Source of the DNA: a virus
IMG/VR virus record: IMGVR_UViG_3300037137_000286
Location: 1 to 44,792 of that record
Length of the DNA: 44,792 nt
Strand: one strand, 5' to 3'
Shown here: piece by piece, positions 1 through 7,457 of the stretch
Layout of the letters: every line of letters begins with the position of its first letter
Numbering within the stretch: the first letter of the stretch is position 1
The notes under the pieces: generated by a model
The model's input: only the letters and a program-made list of their open reading frames with translations
Database searches by the model: none
Told to the model about the DNA's origin: nothing
Position numbers and translations under genes: made by a program

Positions 1-1
1 C

Positions 2-661
2 GTCGAGCAAGACCTCGAACGCTGGCTCGATGGTGGCCACCCGGTCATGCACCGCCCGCCGTGGGCGATCACTGACAACAACTCGGCCGACTGGGCTATC
101 CAACGTCTCGCAGAATGTCGAGCCCGCGTGCAGGAGTACCGCGACACCATCGCGCTCTGGCAGAACGCACTCGACCGGATCGACGCCGCTGGCGACTGGT
201 TCGAGGATCGGCTCAAAGAATGGGCCGTCGCCAACCGCACGCCGCAACGCAAGTCGTTCCCACTCGCGCACGGCACCGTGGGCACCCGCTCGAGTCAACA
301 GCGGATCGAGGTCGTTGACGAACCCGCCGCCATCGCGTGGGCGAAGGTCGCTGCGCCGGCCGCAGTGAAGTCGACCGAACGATTCCTCAAGTCCGAGGTC
401 GGCGGCGCGGCTTCGATCGTGCAGTGCGTGATGGCGCTCAGGGCCACCGACAAGGCGACCGGCGAGTACGAACTCATCGCGGTTGACGTGGCACCCCTCG
501 ACCCGGCACGGCTCGCCAAGCTGCAGACCAAGCTCGGCGACGGGTTCGTGGTAGAGCCCGTGTTCGAGCAGTACGTCCTCGACCCGACCGGCGCTCAAGT
601 CCCGGGCCTGACGGTCAAGCCCGCCGAAGTCACCGCGTACGTCACGCCGCTCGGTCTGTGA
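2..661 (+). CDS. gam: Gam-like host-nuclease inhibitor (5' partial)
   Basis: The frame is open to the left edge, so the gene probably starts outside the window; an internal ATG lies at 47. The protein resembles the Mu Gam family (end-binding inhibitors of RecBCD-type nucleases). It has an N-terminal segment containing SADWAIQRLAE, a charged helix consistent with the Gam coiled coil, then the segment KSFPLAHGTVGTR followed by a V-x-D-E-P-A-A-I-A-W stretch, all typical of the family. Gam protects linear phage DNA ends during recombination. The ERF annealing gene two genes downstream fits that role. The stop overlaps the next start (GTGA at 658). Family assignment is by motif recognition only. 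Confidence 0.72.
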   Translation, partial: VEQDLERWLDGGHPVMHRPPWAITDNNSADWAIQRLAECRARVQEYRDTIALWQNALDRIDAAGDWFEDRLKEWAVANRTPQRKSFPLAHGTVGTRSSQQRIEVVDEPAAIAWAKVAAPAAVKSTERFLKSEVGGAASIVQCVMALRATDKATGEYELIAVDVAPLDPARLAKLQTKLGDGFVVEPVFEQYVLDPTGAQVPGLTVKPAEVTAYVTPLGL

Positions 662-1212
662 ACGCCGCCGAGGCCGCCGCGCTCGTGCGAGCCGCCAAAC
701 GTATGTGGCCGCACTCGTTCGCCAACGAGTCGGGCGGCGACATGACGGAGATAGCCAAGACGTGGCAACTGGTCATGGTCGACGTCCCGTACGACGACGC
801 CGTGAACGTCCTCGTCGCGCTCTGTCGGACCGGGGTCAAGTTCGCACCAGGACCCGGCGAGATCGTGGAAGCATTCCACCACACGGTCGACCCTGACACG
901 CCCGCCGCTGACGTGGCATGGGCCGAGATGGTGACCGGCGTCCGCAACTGCTCAGGTGGATACCACTACGGCCAGCCGCCCGCCTGGTCACACCCGGCCG
1001 TCGCTGACGCCGTCGCCGGGATCACATGGCGCGAACTCTGCCTCGGTGACGAGATGACCAACCGGGCTCACTTCCTCAGAATGTACCCGGACATAGCCCG
1101 CCGCCATGAGCGCCAACGCAACGCCGCCCACACCGCCGAGGCAATCGCCCGACTCACTGCGCCGGCCCTCGGCCCCGGTGTAATCCGTTCGCTCGAGGAT
1201 GGTTCTCTGTAG
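658..1212 (+). CDS. Putative replicative-helicase loader/inhibitor (G39P-like)
   Basis: 184 residues from GTG 658, which overlaps the upstream stop (GTGA) and implies translational coupling. The N-terminal half shows AAKRMWP, a Trp-containing helix, a YDDAVNVLVAL helix and FAPGPGEIVEAF. This is the layout of small helicase-loader/inhibitor proteins of the SPP1 G39P type, in which a helical N-terminal domain is followed by a loosely conserved tail. Its place between Gam and ERF supports a replication/recombination role. The function is inferred from the pattern and position; no catalytic motif is expected. It could instead be an uncharacterised replisome accessory protein. Confidence 0.5.
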   Translation: MNAAEAAALVRAAKRMWPHSFANESGGDMTEIAKTWQLVMVDVPYDDAVNVLVALCRTGVKFAPGPGEIVEAFHHTVDPDTPAADVAWAEMVTGVRNCSGGYHYGQPPAWSHPAVADAVAGITWRELCLGDEMTNRAHFLRMYPDIARRHERQRNAAHTAEAIARLTAPALGPGVIRSLEDGSL

Positions 1213-1223
1213 CACCCCTGAGA

Positions 1224-1240
1224 TAAGATAACGTCCGTTA
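1224..1240 (+). promoter_or_regulatory. Putative promoter with AACGtcCGTT operator upstream of erf
   Basis: A TAAGAT -10-like hexamer (1224-1229) runs into the inverted repeat TAACGTCCGTTA (1229-1240). It lies in the only gap of this operon, 35 bases before the erf start. The same AACGTNCGTT core recurs at 34225 and 42687, each time beside a promoter-like element. The -35 element is not clear. Confidence 0.45.
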
Positions 1241-1274
1241 GGTACACACCCGTACAAACAAACCAGGAGCAACC

Positions 1275-2264
1275 ATGTCAGACCAAGAACCAGCCGCGGT
1301 GGAACTTTTTTTGCCACCGCCCACCAACGTCATCGAGGCCCTAGCCCGTTGCACCGCCGAGATCGGTGGTATCGCCAAGCAACGCAAGCTCACCGAACCG
1401 GGCGAACGTGACACGCTCAAGTTTCCATTTCGAGGCATCGACGCGATCGCCTCGGCCGCGCAGCCGCTGCTCGGCCGGTACGGCGTCGTGATCGTGCCCA
1501 CCGAAGCGAAGATCACGACCATCGAGAACATCACCCTCGGCGGCAACCCGTGGACTGACACGTTCGTCACGGTCCTCTGGACGGTGTACGGCCCCGGTGG
1601 CCTCGATGACTCGTTCGAGTCGATCACGCAAGGCATCGGCCGTGACAACTCCGACAAGGGTTACAACAAGGGCGCGACGCAAGCGTTCAAGAACCTGCTG
1701 CTACGCCTGCTCTGCATCGGTGACCCGAAGGACGACGCCGACGAGCACCAGAACAACGTCAACGAGGTCCAGCCCCGTGTCGAAACCGAGGAAGATCTCG
1801 CCGCCGTGAAGTCCGACACCGATGACCTGATCCAATCGATCAAGGCTGCGAGCGACAACGTGCGGGCCGAACTCAAGACGTGGTCGAAGGGTCGCTCGAT
1901 GGGCGGCAACGAGCTATACCGATTCGATGACTGGCGACAGATGGTCCGTGACAAGCTCACCGCCCTCATCGCTCTCGAATCGCCCACACCGGTCGGGCCG
2001 TTGGCCGCGGCGCTCGCTGAGGTCGACCAGGAAGTTGATCCGAACGCGGACGCACCGCACGCCGACGAGTTCGAAGTCGGCGACGCCGAGCAACCCATCG
2101 AGGCTGCGCCGGCCGATGACGGACCAGTACCCGACGCGATCGTGCCGGATGAGCCCGACGCTGACCCGCTGGCAGTGACAGAGGATGGTCAGCGCCCGAA
2201 GGTCGGATCACGGGGGCGACGTGAGCCGATTGCAGATCGGGCCGACAAAGCTGGCCTCAAGTGA
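1275..2264 (+). CDS. erf: ERF-family single-strand annealing protein
   Basis: 329 residues. ATG 1275 is preceded by an AGGAGC ribosome site. The N-terminal 150 residues match the ERF superfamily: a helix with VIEALARCTAEIG, the segment FPFRGIDAIASAAQPLL, the GVVIVP strand, a QGIGRDNSDKG loop and a terminal ATQAFKNLLLRLLCIGD helix. ERF proteins form rings that anneal complementary single strands in phage recombination and replication. After about residue 160 the protein is acidic and probably disordered, ending in a basic tail. It overlaps the next gene (GTGA at 2261). The Gam plus ERF pairing is typical of a phage recombination module. Confidence 0.88.
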   Translation: MSDQEPAAVELFLPPPTNVIEALARCTAEIGGIAKQRKLTEPGERDTLKFPFRGIDAIASAAQPLLGRYGVVIVPTEAKITTIENITLGGNPWTDTFVTVLWTVYGPGGLDDSFESITQGIGRDNSDKGYNKGATQAFKNLLLRLLCIGDPKDDADEHQNNVNEVQPRVETEEDLAAVKSDTDDLIQSIKAASDNVRAELKTWSKGRSMGGNELYRFDDWRQMVRDKLTALIALESPTPVGPLAAALAEVDQEVDPNADAPHADEFEVGDAEQPIEAAPADDGPVPDAIVPDEPDADPLAVTEDGQRPKVGSRGRREPIADRADKAGLK

Positions 2265-2611
2265 GCGCCCCGATCGAACGGCCTGAGCGACTGGTCATCG
2301 CCCGGTACGACATGCCCGCCTTCACCGACCAGATCGACGTGACGACCACCGCCATGTTCGACGCCTGGCTGTGGAAGCTCGGCCCGACCTGCTGCTGCCT
2401 CTGGCAAGTCCTCGCACGCGAAATCGCCAACGGCGTCCGTGACGTGATCGTGGCCGACGTGGCCCAGTACCTCGGCGTACCAAAGTTCAAGCTGTGGAAG
2501 GCACTCGAACGACTGGAGCGGTTTGGACGCATCCGCCCGTGCGCTGACGGTTCGCTCGAGGTCCTGACTGCGACGCACTGGCCGAAGGTGCCCACCGAGG
2601 TCGCGTCGTGA
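2261..2611 (+). CDS. Winged-helix DNA-binding-like protein
   Basis: 116 residues from GTG 2261, coupled to erf by a GTGA overlap. The middle contains a helix-turn-helix/winged-helix pattern: CLWQVLAREI, then DVIVADVAQYLGV, KFKLWKALERLERFGRI as the recognition-helix region, and a short wing (DGSLEVLTATHWP). Similar small proteins sit next to recombination genes in actinophages. A role in replication initiation or regulation is possible. The fold is inferred from the pattern and the target is unknown. Confidence 0.55.
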   Translation: MSAPIERPERLVIARYDMPAFTDQIDVTTTAMFDAWLWKLGPTCCCLWQVLAREIANGVRDVIVADVAQYLGVPKFKLWKALERLERFGRIRPCADGSLEVLTATHWPKVPTEVAS

Positions 2612-2937
2612 CCGCGCACTCACCCTCAGGCAAGCTCGTCGCCCTCTCCGAGTGGATCGACGCATCCAACGCCAACCGTGACAGCGAGGCCGTGACGTGG
2701 GGGCGGCTCTCCAAGATCACCGAGGAAGCGGGCGAGGTCATCGGCGCGTTCATCGGCTGCACCGGGCAGAACCCACGCAAGGGCGTCACGCACACACGCG
2801 ACGACGTACGCAAGGAATTGCTCGACGTAGCCCTCACCGCGCTCGCCGCCTTCGAACACATGACCGGGCACCGCGGCTTGTCCATCACGTCACTGTTCGA
2901 TCACATCGACGCCGTGCACGAACGGGCAGGACTATGA
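2608..2937 (+). CDS. MazG-like nucleotide pyrophosphohydrolase
   Basis: 109 residues from GTG 2608 (GTGA overlap). It carries the all-alpha NTP pyrophosphohydrolase signature ExxE(n)ExxD: E40-A-G-E43 and E70-L-L-D73, preceded by WGRLSKITE. The family hydrolyses (d)NTPs to (d)NMP and pyrophosphate using Mg ions held by these acidic residues. In phages, MazG-like enzymes may adjust nucleotide pools or stringent signalling. A phage with modified-base genes (42705-44792) could have a reason to sanitise its dNTP pool, but that link is inference. Confidence 0.8.
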   Translation: MTAHSPSGKLVALSEWIDASNANRDSEAVTWGRLSKITEEAGEVIGAFIGCTGQNPRKGVTHTRDDVRKELLDVALTALAAFEHMTGHRGLSITSLFDHIDAVHERAGL

Positions 2938-3791
2938 CCGCCGCCGCGATCGCACGAGTAGTCGAGGACCTTCGAGCCGGCCGAATCAACAACATCACCG
3001 GCCACGACTGGGGCGAGCTTCACCACGTCACCCGTGACGGTTGCCCCGTGGTCGACGCCACCGCGATCTACGACTCCATCGTCAGCAAGGATGAGCCGAT
3101 CTATCTGTACGAGGATCACCCGTGCATCGCGCCGCCGTGGTCGACCGGGCTGATCTGCTACGTCAACGCCCACGGCAACGTCACCGCCATGCTCACCGTC
3201 GCCTTCGATGAACGTGACGGCGACGGGCCACGCTGGCAGACCGACAACACGGTCGACTGGGATCGTGTCCGCTGGATCGTGAGCACCGTCGTCTACATCG
3301 GTGGCCGCGCAGGCGACGGTCGCCCGTTCCCAACGTCGGGGCCGCTGCACCTGTTCGAGTCGGCCGTCTACGACGACGGCAAGCCCGCCGACCTGCACTG
3401 GACACAACTCGTGCCCGACTATCCCATCGACAACTGGGAGAACGCCCACCTCGTCATGCTCGGCGTCCACAACTTTATGAACTGCCGCAACGTCCAACTG
3501 GTCGAACCGATACGGCCACGCGCCGAAGCGAGATGCATCGCCCGCACCGGGGTCACAGTGTCCACCGTCAGCGTCTTTCCAACGTCGAAGTCGACCAAGG
3601 GCACACCCGGACCCGGAGCCGGCCTCGGCGTGCCACTCACCTCGGTCGTCGGCCACTTCGCTAGCTACGGCCCGAAGTACGGGCGCGGGCTCCTGTTCGG
3701 AAAACTCGAGGGCCGGTTCTGGCATCCGCAACACGCCCGTGGCAAGGCAGAACTCGGGGAACGTCGCCATGACTACGACCTCATCGAGTGA
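2934..3791 (+). CDS. Conserved actinophage protein of unknown function
   Basis: 285 residues. ATG 2934 overlaps the stop of the MazG-like gene (ATGA). The function is not recognised. The N-terminal half contains EDHPCIAPPW followed by strands rich in aromatic residues. The C-terminus has a highly patterned RGLLFGKLEGRFWHPQHARG segment. Its position inside the early operon suggests a role in DNA metabolism or host takeover, but no catalytic motif can be named. The 3' end overlaps the next gene by 23 bases. Confidence 0.72.
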   Translation: MTAAAIARVVEDLRAGRINNITGHDWGELHHVTRDGCPVVDATAIYDSIVSKDEPIYLYEDHPCIAPPWSTGLICYVNAHGNVTAMLTVAFDERDGDGPRWQTDNTVDWDRVRWIVSTVVYIGGRAGDGRPFPTSGPLHLFESAVYDDGKPADLHWTQLVPDYPIDNWENAHLVMLGVHNFMNCRNVQLVEPIRPRAEARCIARTGVTVSTVSVFPTSKSTKGTPGPGAGLGVPLTSVVGHFASYGPKYGRGLLFGKLEGRFWHPQHARGKAELGERRHDYDLIE

Positions 3792-4101
3792 CGTGACGCT
3801 GTGGGGCGGCTCCAACACCGTCACCGTCCACCTCAACCGCCACGACGAACACGAACGCGGACGCCTGGTCATCGGCTGCCCCGGCTGCATCGAAGTTGTC
3901 GCCCGCGACCAGATCACCGCCGCCCTGTCCGAATGGCTCGACTCGGCAGACCCGTGGGACGAACGCGAAGCACCAGACCTGCCCCGACAGGCACCGTCCT
4001 ACGAACGCCTCCGCGTCGTCTACCGGCTGCTGCGCGGCCAGGGCTACGACATTCACGAGGTCCGCGTCGTGCTGGCCCTCTGGACCGCAGAGCACGCGTG
4101 A
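3769..4101 (+). CDS. Hypothetical protein with CPGC motif
   Basis: 110 residues. ATG 3769 was chosen because GGGGAA lies upstream at a good distance; a GTG at 3739 would add ten residues. A CPGC pair at about residues 40-43 follows a strand rich in His and Arg, so metal binding is possible but only one Cys pair is visible. The C-terminal half is helical (YERLRVVYRLLRGQGYDIHEVRVVLALW). The gene overlaps its upstream neighbour by 23 bases and the HNH gene downstream by GTGA. Function unknown. Confidence 0.6.
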   Translation: MTTTSSSDVTLWGGSNTVTVHLNRHDEHERGRLVIGCPGCIEVVARDQITAALSEWLDSADPWDEREAPDLPRQAPSYERLRVVYRLLRGQGYDIHEVRVVLALWTAEHA

Positions 4102-4457
4102 AGCGAGGCGGGCCGCTCAAACGGACCGGGTTCATCCGCCGCCGCACACCGCTCAGGCAGCAGTCGGCCAAGCGCAAGCGTGAAGCGGCCGACCGTCGTG
4201 CCGTCGTCGCTGAGGTCATCGCCCGCGACGGCAACCGCTGCTCGATCGCACACCTCGTGCCCGAAGTGGCCTGCGCCGGCCCGCTCGACCCGGATGAGGA
4301 AGTCATGCGAGGCCAACGCAAGGACGCTCACCTCGACGCGTCGAACGTGCGGATGATCTGCAGAGCGCACCACGACTGGTCACACCGTGAACGCCTCGAA
4401 GCGGCCCGCCGCGGCATCCGCCCGTGGCCGAAGGGCTACCTCGGACCCACCGAATAG
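4098..4457 (+). CDS. HNH endonuclease
   Basis: 119 residues from GTG 4098 (GTGA overlap). A basic N-terminus leads to RDGNRC, a Cys-containing stretch and DASNVRMICRAHHDWSH, the HNH/beta-beta-alpha metal pattern with paired His and Cys residues. HNH enzymes nick or cut DNA with a single metal ion. In many siphophages an HNH protein assists terminase cleavage. Here the gene ends the early operon, far from terL, so it could instead be a recombination nuclease or a relic of a free-standing homing enzyme. Confidence 0.75.
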   Translation: MKRGGPLKRTGFIRRRTPLRQQSAKRKREAADRRAVVAEVIARDGNRCSIAHLVPEVACAGPLDPDEEVMRGQRKDAHLDASNVRMICRAHHDWSHRERLEAARRGIRPWPKGYLGPTE

Positions 4458-4703
4458 CGTAATTCTGCGCTAATCGTGGCCGGATTCGACCGCTGAGCCC
4501 CGTCAGACCCGTTCCGGCAGTACCTACAGCGCCCAAACCGCAGAACGGCACAGCGCCCGGAATGACGGCGAGCGTCCGGGCAGTCGACCCGCCCGGACGC
4601 TCACACACCCGTGACCTGGCACCGCAACCAAGGAGTGACGACAGTGCCAGTGCCGGCCACGATAGCCGATCGAGCCCCTGAAACATGGCAACCCTCTCGC
4701 CCG
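4458..4703. other. Convergent intergenic region without a gene
   Basis: About 246 bases between the plus-strand early operon and the minus-strand tail fibre. Apart from the hairpin at 4570-4602 no coding or regulatory pattern is visible. Confidence 0.6.
4570..4602. terminator. Bidirectional hairpin terminator
   Basis: GAGCGTCCGGGC (4570-4581) and its exact complement GCCCGGACGCTC (4591-4602) form a 12-bp GC-rich stem with a 9-base loop, between convergent operons. No U tract follows on either strand, as is common for actinobacterial terminators. Confidence 0.7.
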
Positions 4704-5801
4704 TCAGGTCCTCACGATCCGGTAGGCGAGGATGTACGGCGGCATGTTGTCATGAGCAAGTCCTCCTCCTGTGTTCTGGTTCGTTGCCGTGGCTGCTTGG
4801 TTTGCCGCCGTAACGGAGGAAGTGTTAATCGTCGTTCCTGGCGATTGAACGATGGCGTTGTAGGTGCTGCCAGCGTTCGGATTTTGCAGAGCGCTCAGAT
4901 ATGCATTGGTCAGCGTATGCGCGTGTGCATCCTGCGTGTGGTTGTGAGAGTTCTGCGTGTGCGTATGACTCGGGATCATTGTCGTGTCAAGCGTGACCGT
5001 TTCCAGACCGCCGCTGCCGCCGAGCGTGTTCGCCGCAGCCAGCCGCGCAGCATCCGAACCACCCTGGTTATCCAACGCCACGAACACACGACCTCGACTG
5101 TCGGGAAGGTTGAACGTCGTCGACCCGTTCCCCGCCCCGAACGTCGTCCCGAAGTGCTCGAACAGGCGGGCGTAGGTCGTACGCGAAACAGCGGCCCCGT
5201 CCTCGATCAACCAACCATTCGGTGCGATCGGGTCGTACGTCTGCTTGCTCGTACCCGGCGAGTCACGGAACCCGGCGCACAGCCCCACACCCGCCACACC
5301 GGCAGGCCCTGTCCCAGTGTGCGCCGTGTGGATCAACGCCGACGTGATCTGAGTCGTGGACGGCACTATCGGGCCGATGATCGCAATGGGATTGCACGAG
5401 TTCGGCACAGCAGGGATGACCGGCGACGCGGCAGCGGTCCCAGCGATGCGAACAGGAATCGCGTTGTTCCCGGCAGCGCCGCCAGCGTTCGGGTCGTTGA
5501 TCTGTATTCCGACGATGTCGTAGCGCGAGTTCGACCCGGGCGCAGTGAACCCGGTCAGGTTGTAAACGGCGTCGTTGAACACGTCATAGTTGCCCTGGTT
5601 CGCCTGGTCGTCACCAGCGACGACGCATCCGCCGACCGCGATGTCCACTGACAGGTTCGCTCCACCCGACACACGAGGGCCGACCTTGAGGTCGAGCCGG
5701 GACAGCACACCTTCGTCGTAGAGCGACGCCTTGGAATTGATCCGGTCGTGCTGAGCCGAATATGAGCCGCCCTGCAACCAGCCGGGCACGAAAATCGTCA
5801 T
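4704..5801 (-). CDS. Tail fibre protein with phage tail collar domain
   Basis: 365 residues. The start is ATG at 5801 (MTIFVPGWLQGG), preceded by TAGCAT-N7, a leaderless arrangement. The N-terminal half is a beta-rich attachment region (PRVSGGANLSVDIAVGGCVV). The second half has the collar-domain pattern PNGWLIEDGAAVSRTTYARL, FGTTFGAGNGSTTFNLPDSRGR and a C-terminal His-Thr-rich stretch (SHTHTQNSHNHTQDAHAHT), ending NMPPYILAYRIV as in microcystin-dependent/collar proteins. It probably forms a distal fibre or receptor-binding part. It is the last gene of the leftward late cluster. Confidence 0.82.
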   Translation of the reverse strand: MTIFVPGWLQGGSYSAQHDRINSKASLYDEGVLSRLDLKVGPRVSGGANLSVDIAVGGCVVAGDDQANQGNYDVFNDAVYNLTGFTAPGSNSRYDIVGIQINDPNAGGAAGNNAIPVRIAGTAAASPVIPAVPNSCNPIAIIGPIVPSTTQITSALIHTAHTGTGPAGVAGVGLCAGFRDSPGTSKQTYDPIAPNGWLIEDGAAVSRTTYARLFEHFGTTFGAGNGSTTFNLPDSRGRVFVALDNQGGSDAARLAAANTLGGSGGLETVTLDTTMIPSHTHTQNSHNHTQDAHAHTLTNAYLSALQNPNAGSTYNAIVQSPGTTINTSSVTAANQAATATNQNTGGGLAHDNMPPYILAYRIVRT

Positions 5802-5808
5802 GCCACGG

Positions 5809-5814
5809 ATGCTA
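5809..5814 (-). promoter_or_regulatory. TAGCAT -10 element, 7 bases before ATG 5801
   Basis: Minus-strand TAGCAT followed by seven bases and the start codon of the tail fibre gene. The spacing would place the transcript start at the start codon. It is one of a recurring set. Confidence 0.45.
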
Positions 5815-6015
5815 CGCCCCGGTGGCCTCCGCTGGTGGAACCTTCGCAGCGCGTCGCTGGTCGTGCACAAACCTGGCCTTGTCGATAAGGCTGTACGCCG
5901 CCGCCATGATGAGCGGGTGTAGCTCGTCAAGCTCACCAGCCGACAGCGCTGCCACCTGCTCGCACCACGCTTGGTCGCTCATTCGTTGAGTCGGAAGGAA
6001 GTCACGCGCGTTCAT
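5812..6015 (-). CDS. Small hypothetical protein
   Basis: 67 residues. ATG 6015 overlaps the upstream stop (ATGA) and has AGGAGG ten bases upstream. Mostly helical with acidic and hydrophobic residues (ELDELHPLIMAAAYSLIDKARF), no membrane segment. It sits in the chain of tiny genes between endolysin and tail fibre. Function unknown. Confidence 0.6.
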   Translation of the reverse strand: MNARDFLPTQRMSDQAWCEQVAALSAGELDELHPLIMAAAYSLIDKARFVHDQRRAAKVPPAEATGA

Positions 6016-6197
6016 CGCGCCCGCCTCCTAGCTCGATAACGCTCGGTGGCCCGGTTCTCTTCGGCCTTGCGACGCTCTCGCCGTGCGTCCGCCTCGTGAC
6101 GCCGCCGTTGGGCATCCACGATCGCTTGCTTGTCTCTGCGTCTCTGATCATCACGCTTGGCCCGTGGGTCGTCGTCGGAACCGAATAACCAGCCCAT
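6012..6197 (-). CDS. Small highly charged coiled-coil-like protein
   Basis: 61 residues from ATG 6197, which shares its A with the TGA of the upstream gene (TGATG). After MGWLFGSDDDP the sequence is almost entirely Arg, Lys, Glu, Asp, Gln and Ala with heptad-like spacing (KAEENRATERYRARRRAR), so a long charged helix is likely. An in-frame ATG at 6257 would overlap the upstream gene and is less likely. Nucleic-acid binding or a spanin-like periplasmic helix are possibilities; neither is shown. Confidence 0.55.
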   Translation of the reverse strand: MGWLFGSDDDPRAKRDDQRRRDKQAIVDAQRRRHEADARRERRKAEENRATERYRARRRAR

Positions 6198-6346
6198 CAG
6201 TCGCCGTACCTTTCTATGCGCCAACGGCCGTCTGAGCCGCCGCAGACACGCCTCCAACCCATGCGTAATTCACGGCATGCCTTCAAGAAGGAAACCACCG
6301 ACGCAAGTGCCCCGACAATGGAGGCGTCTAACCAAGGATTGATCAT
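6197..6346 (-). CDS. Very small membrane-associated protein
   Basis: 49 residues starting MINPWLDASIV. ATG 6346 overlaps the upstream stop (ATGA); the stop overlaps the next start (TGATG); AAGGAAG lies upstream. Residues about 6-23 (LDASIVGALASVVSFLKA) form a short hydrophobic helix, followed by a basic tail (RELRMGWRRVCG). Overlaps on both sides support its reality despite its size. In a lysis neighbourhood a holin or antiholin role is conceivable. Confidence 0.6.
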   Translation of the reverse strand: MINPWLDASIVGALASVVSFLKACRELRMGWRRVCGGSDGRWRIERYGD

Positions 6347-6654
6347 TTCATTTCTTCCTTTGTTTCGGGCTCGGGCAGCACGTCGAAGCGCAGCACCAAG
6401 CGACCACTAGAATCAATGCCACCCGCAGCATCGACAAGCTCGAACCATTCGTCGGTGCGGAACGTCAGCGTGCCAGCGTTGCCCCTCGCCCCTTCGTTGC
6501 GCCCTGCCCATACTGCGACGTGCACATGGCCCGCGTTGCGGCTGATTACCCGCACAGCGCACGACACCGGCCGAGGCCACTGCTCACGCTCGGCCAGTTC
6601 GTCGCCTACCTCGTCGTCGTGGGCAACGAGGGCGTCATCGTCGTGCGCGGTCAT
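6343..6654 (-). CDS. Hypothetical acidic protein
   Basis: 103 residues from ATG 6654, which overlaps the upstream TGA (ATGA); an ATG at 6675 is in frame but overlaps the neighbour. An acidic N-terminus (MTAHDDDALVAHDDEVGDEL) is followed by beta-strand-like segments (SCAVRVISRNAGHVHVAVWAG, LTFRTDEWFELVDAAGG, RLVLRFDVLPEPE). Function not recognised. Coupled on both sides in the small-gene chain. Confidence 0.6.
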   Translation of the reverse strand: MTAHDDDALVAHDDEVGDELAEREQWPRPVSCAVRVISRNAGHVHVAVWAGRNEGARGNAGTLTFRTDEWFELVDAAGGIDSSGRLVLRFDVLPEPETKEEMK

Positions 6655-6896
6655 GGCAGCACCGGTGGCACCCATGATGCCCAGTCATCGGCCCGCTGCT
6701 GAGTGGAGAGCGGCGCAGACGGCCGACGCTCCTGAGAATTGAGCGCCCTCTCTACGACGTTGCGCGGCAGCACCATGTCAGCATGACGCTCGTGCCAGCC
6801 GAGGTCATAGCCCTTGCAGAACGCCGCATACGTCGCCGCACACAACGCCACCAGAAACGACAGAGCAGCGAGGCCGTACTCGATCCACAACATCAT
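6651..6896 (-). CDS. Single-span membrane protein, holin candidate
   Basis: 81 residues from ATG 6896 (ATGA overlap with the upstream gene). A clear N-terminal membrane helix runs from about residue 6 to 26 (YGLAALSFLVALCAATYAAF), followed by KGYDLGWHERHAD and a soluble tail. The position four genes downstream of the endolysin makes it a holin or lysis accessory candidate, but single-span phage proteins are diverse and no family is recognised. Confidence 0.55.
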   Translation of the reverse strand: MMLWIEYGLAALSFLVALCAATYAAFCKGYDLGWHERHADMVLPRNVVERALNSQERRPSAPLSTQQRADDWASWVPPVLP

Positions 6897-7171
6897 GGCG
6901 ACACCTGCGTCCCGTTGTGCTCGAGGCAGCGGGCCTCCTGGCGGAACCGGTTGCAGGTGCACGACCCGTGCTCGTGCTCGAAGTTGTAGCAGCGGCCACG
7001 ATGGTCGGGCCACGGCTCACAAGGATCGCCGGCCGGCCGCAACGCCGACAGGTCAGCGCACAGATCGTGCACCACCTCGGCCATAGTCCTGTCCGTCAAC
7101 GGAAGGTCACGCCGCGCACGCCGCTTCGACCGGCGTTCGATCCACTCACCGAAGATCACCCGGGGCTTCAT
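6893..7171 (-). CDS. Cys/His-rich small protein, possible zinc binder
   Basis: 92 residues from ATG 7171 (ATGA overlap with upstream stop). The N-terminus is basic (ERRSKRRARRDLPLTDRTM). The C-terminal half contains six Cys and several His (CEPWPDHRGRCYNFEHEHG, then CTCNRFRQEARCLEH), a pattern compatible with a structural zinc site. Function unknown. Confidence 0.58.
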   Translation of the reverse strand: MKPRVIFGEWIERRSKRRARRDLPLTDRTMAEVVHDLCADLSALRPAGDPCEPWPDHRGRCYNFEHEHGSCTCNRFRQEARCLEHNGTQVSP

Positions 7172-7413
7172 AGCGAAAGACCGGGACACGAGCGTAGGTC
7201 CGGGTTCGAGATGACGGCAGCACAACGCGTCCGCCAATTGTCGGTATCGGCCAGATCAACCTTCACGGGCTCCTCATGCAACAGGTGGTTGATCGATCCA
7301 ACGAGACGAACGGTCAACCTGCCACCGTCGCCGTCGCGCACCACCCTGCAGTCATAGAGCCCTGAGTCGTAGCGGGTCTGAGCCCACACTGTTTCTAACT
7401 GTTGAGTATCCAT
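7168..7413 (-). CDS. Hypothetical protein downstream of endolysin
   Basis: 81 residues from ATG 7413 (MDTQQLETVW). TATAGT lies exactly seven bases before the ATG and no ribosome site is visible, so this gene looks leaderless. Alternating strand-like segments (YDCRVVRDGDGGRLTVRLVG, EEPVKVDLADTDNWRTRC) suggest a small beta-containing domain. It opens the chain of overlapping small genes that continues to 5812. Function unknown. Confidence 0.6.
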   Translation of the reverse strand: MDTQQLETVWAQTRYDSGLYDCRVVRDGDGGRLTVRLVGSINHLLHEEPVKVDLADTDNWRTRCAAVISNPDLRSCPGLSL

Positions 7414-7420
7414 GACCGGG

Positions 7421-7426
7421 ACTATA
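7421..7426 (-). promoter_or_regulatory. TATAGT -10 element, 7 bases before ATG 7413
   Basis: Minus strand GGTTATAGTCC followed by the start codon seven bases after the hexamer. The nine-mer GTTATAGTC is shared with 34232-34240 and 38936-38944. Confidence 0.6.
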
Positions 7427-7457
7427 ACCCGCCTATGGTCCGGTTCTGCAACGACCG

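Noticed and set aside
4611-5651. 346-residue plus-strand open frame
   Set aside because: Antisense to the collar-domain fibre gene, Arg- and Val-rich with no pattern.
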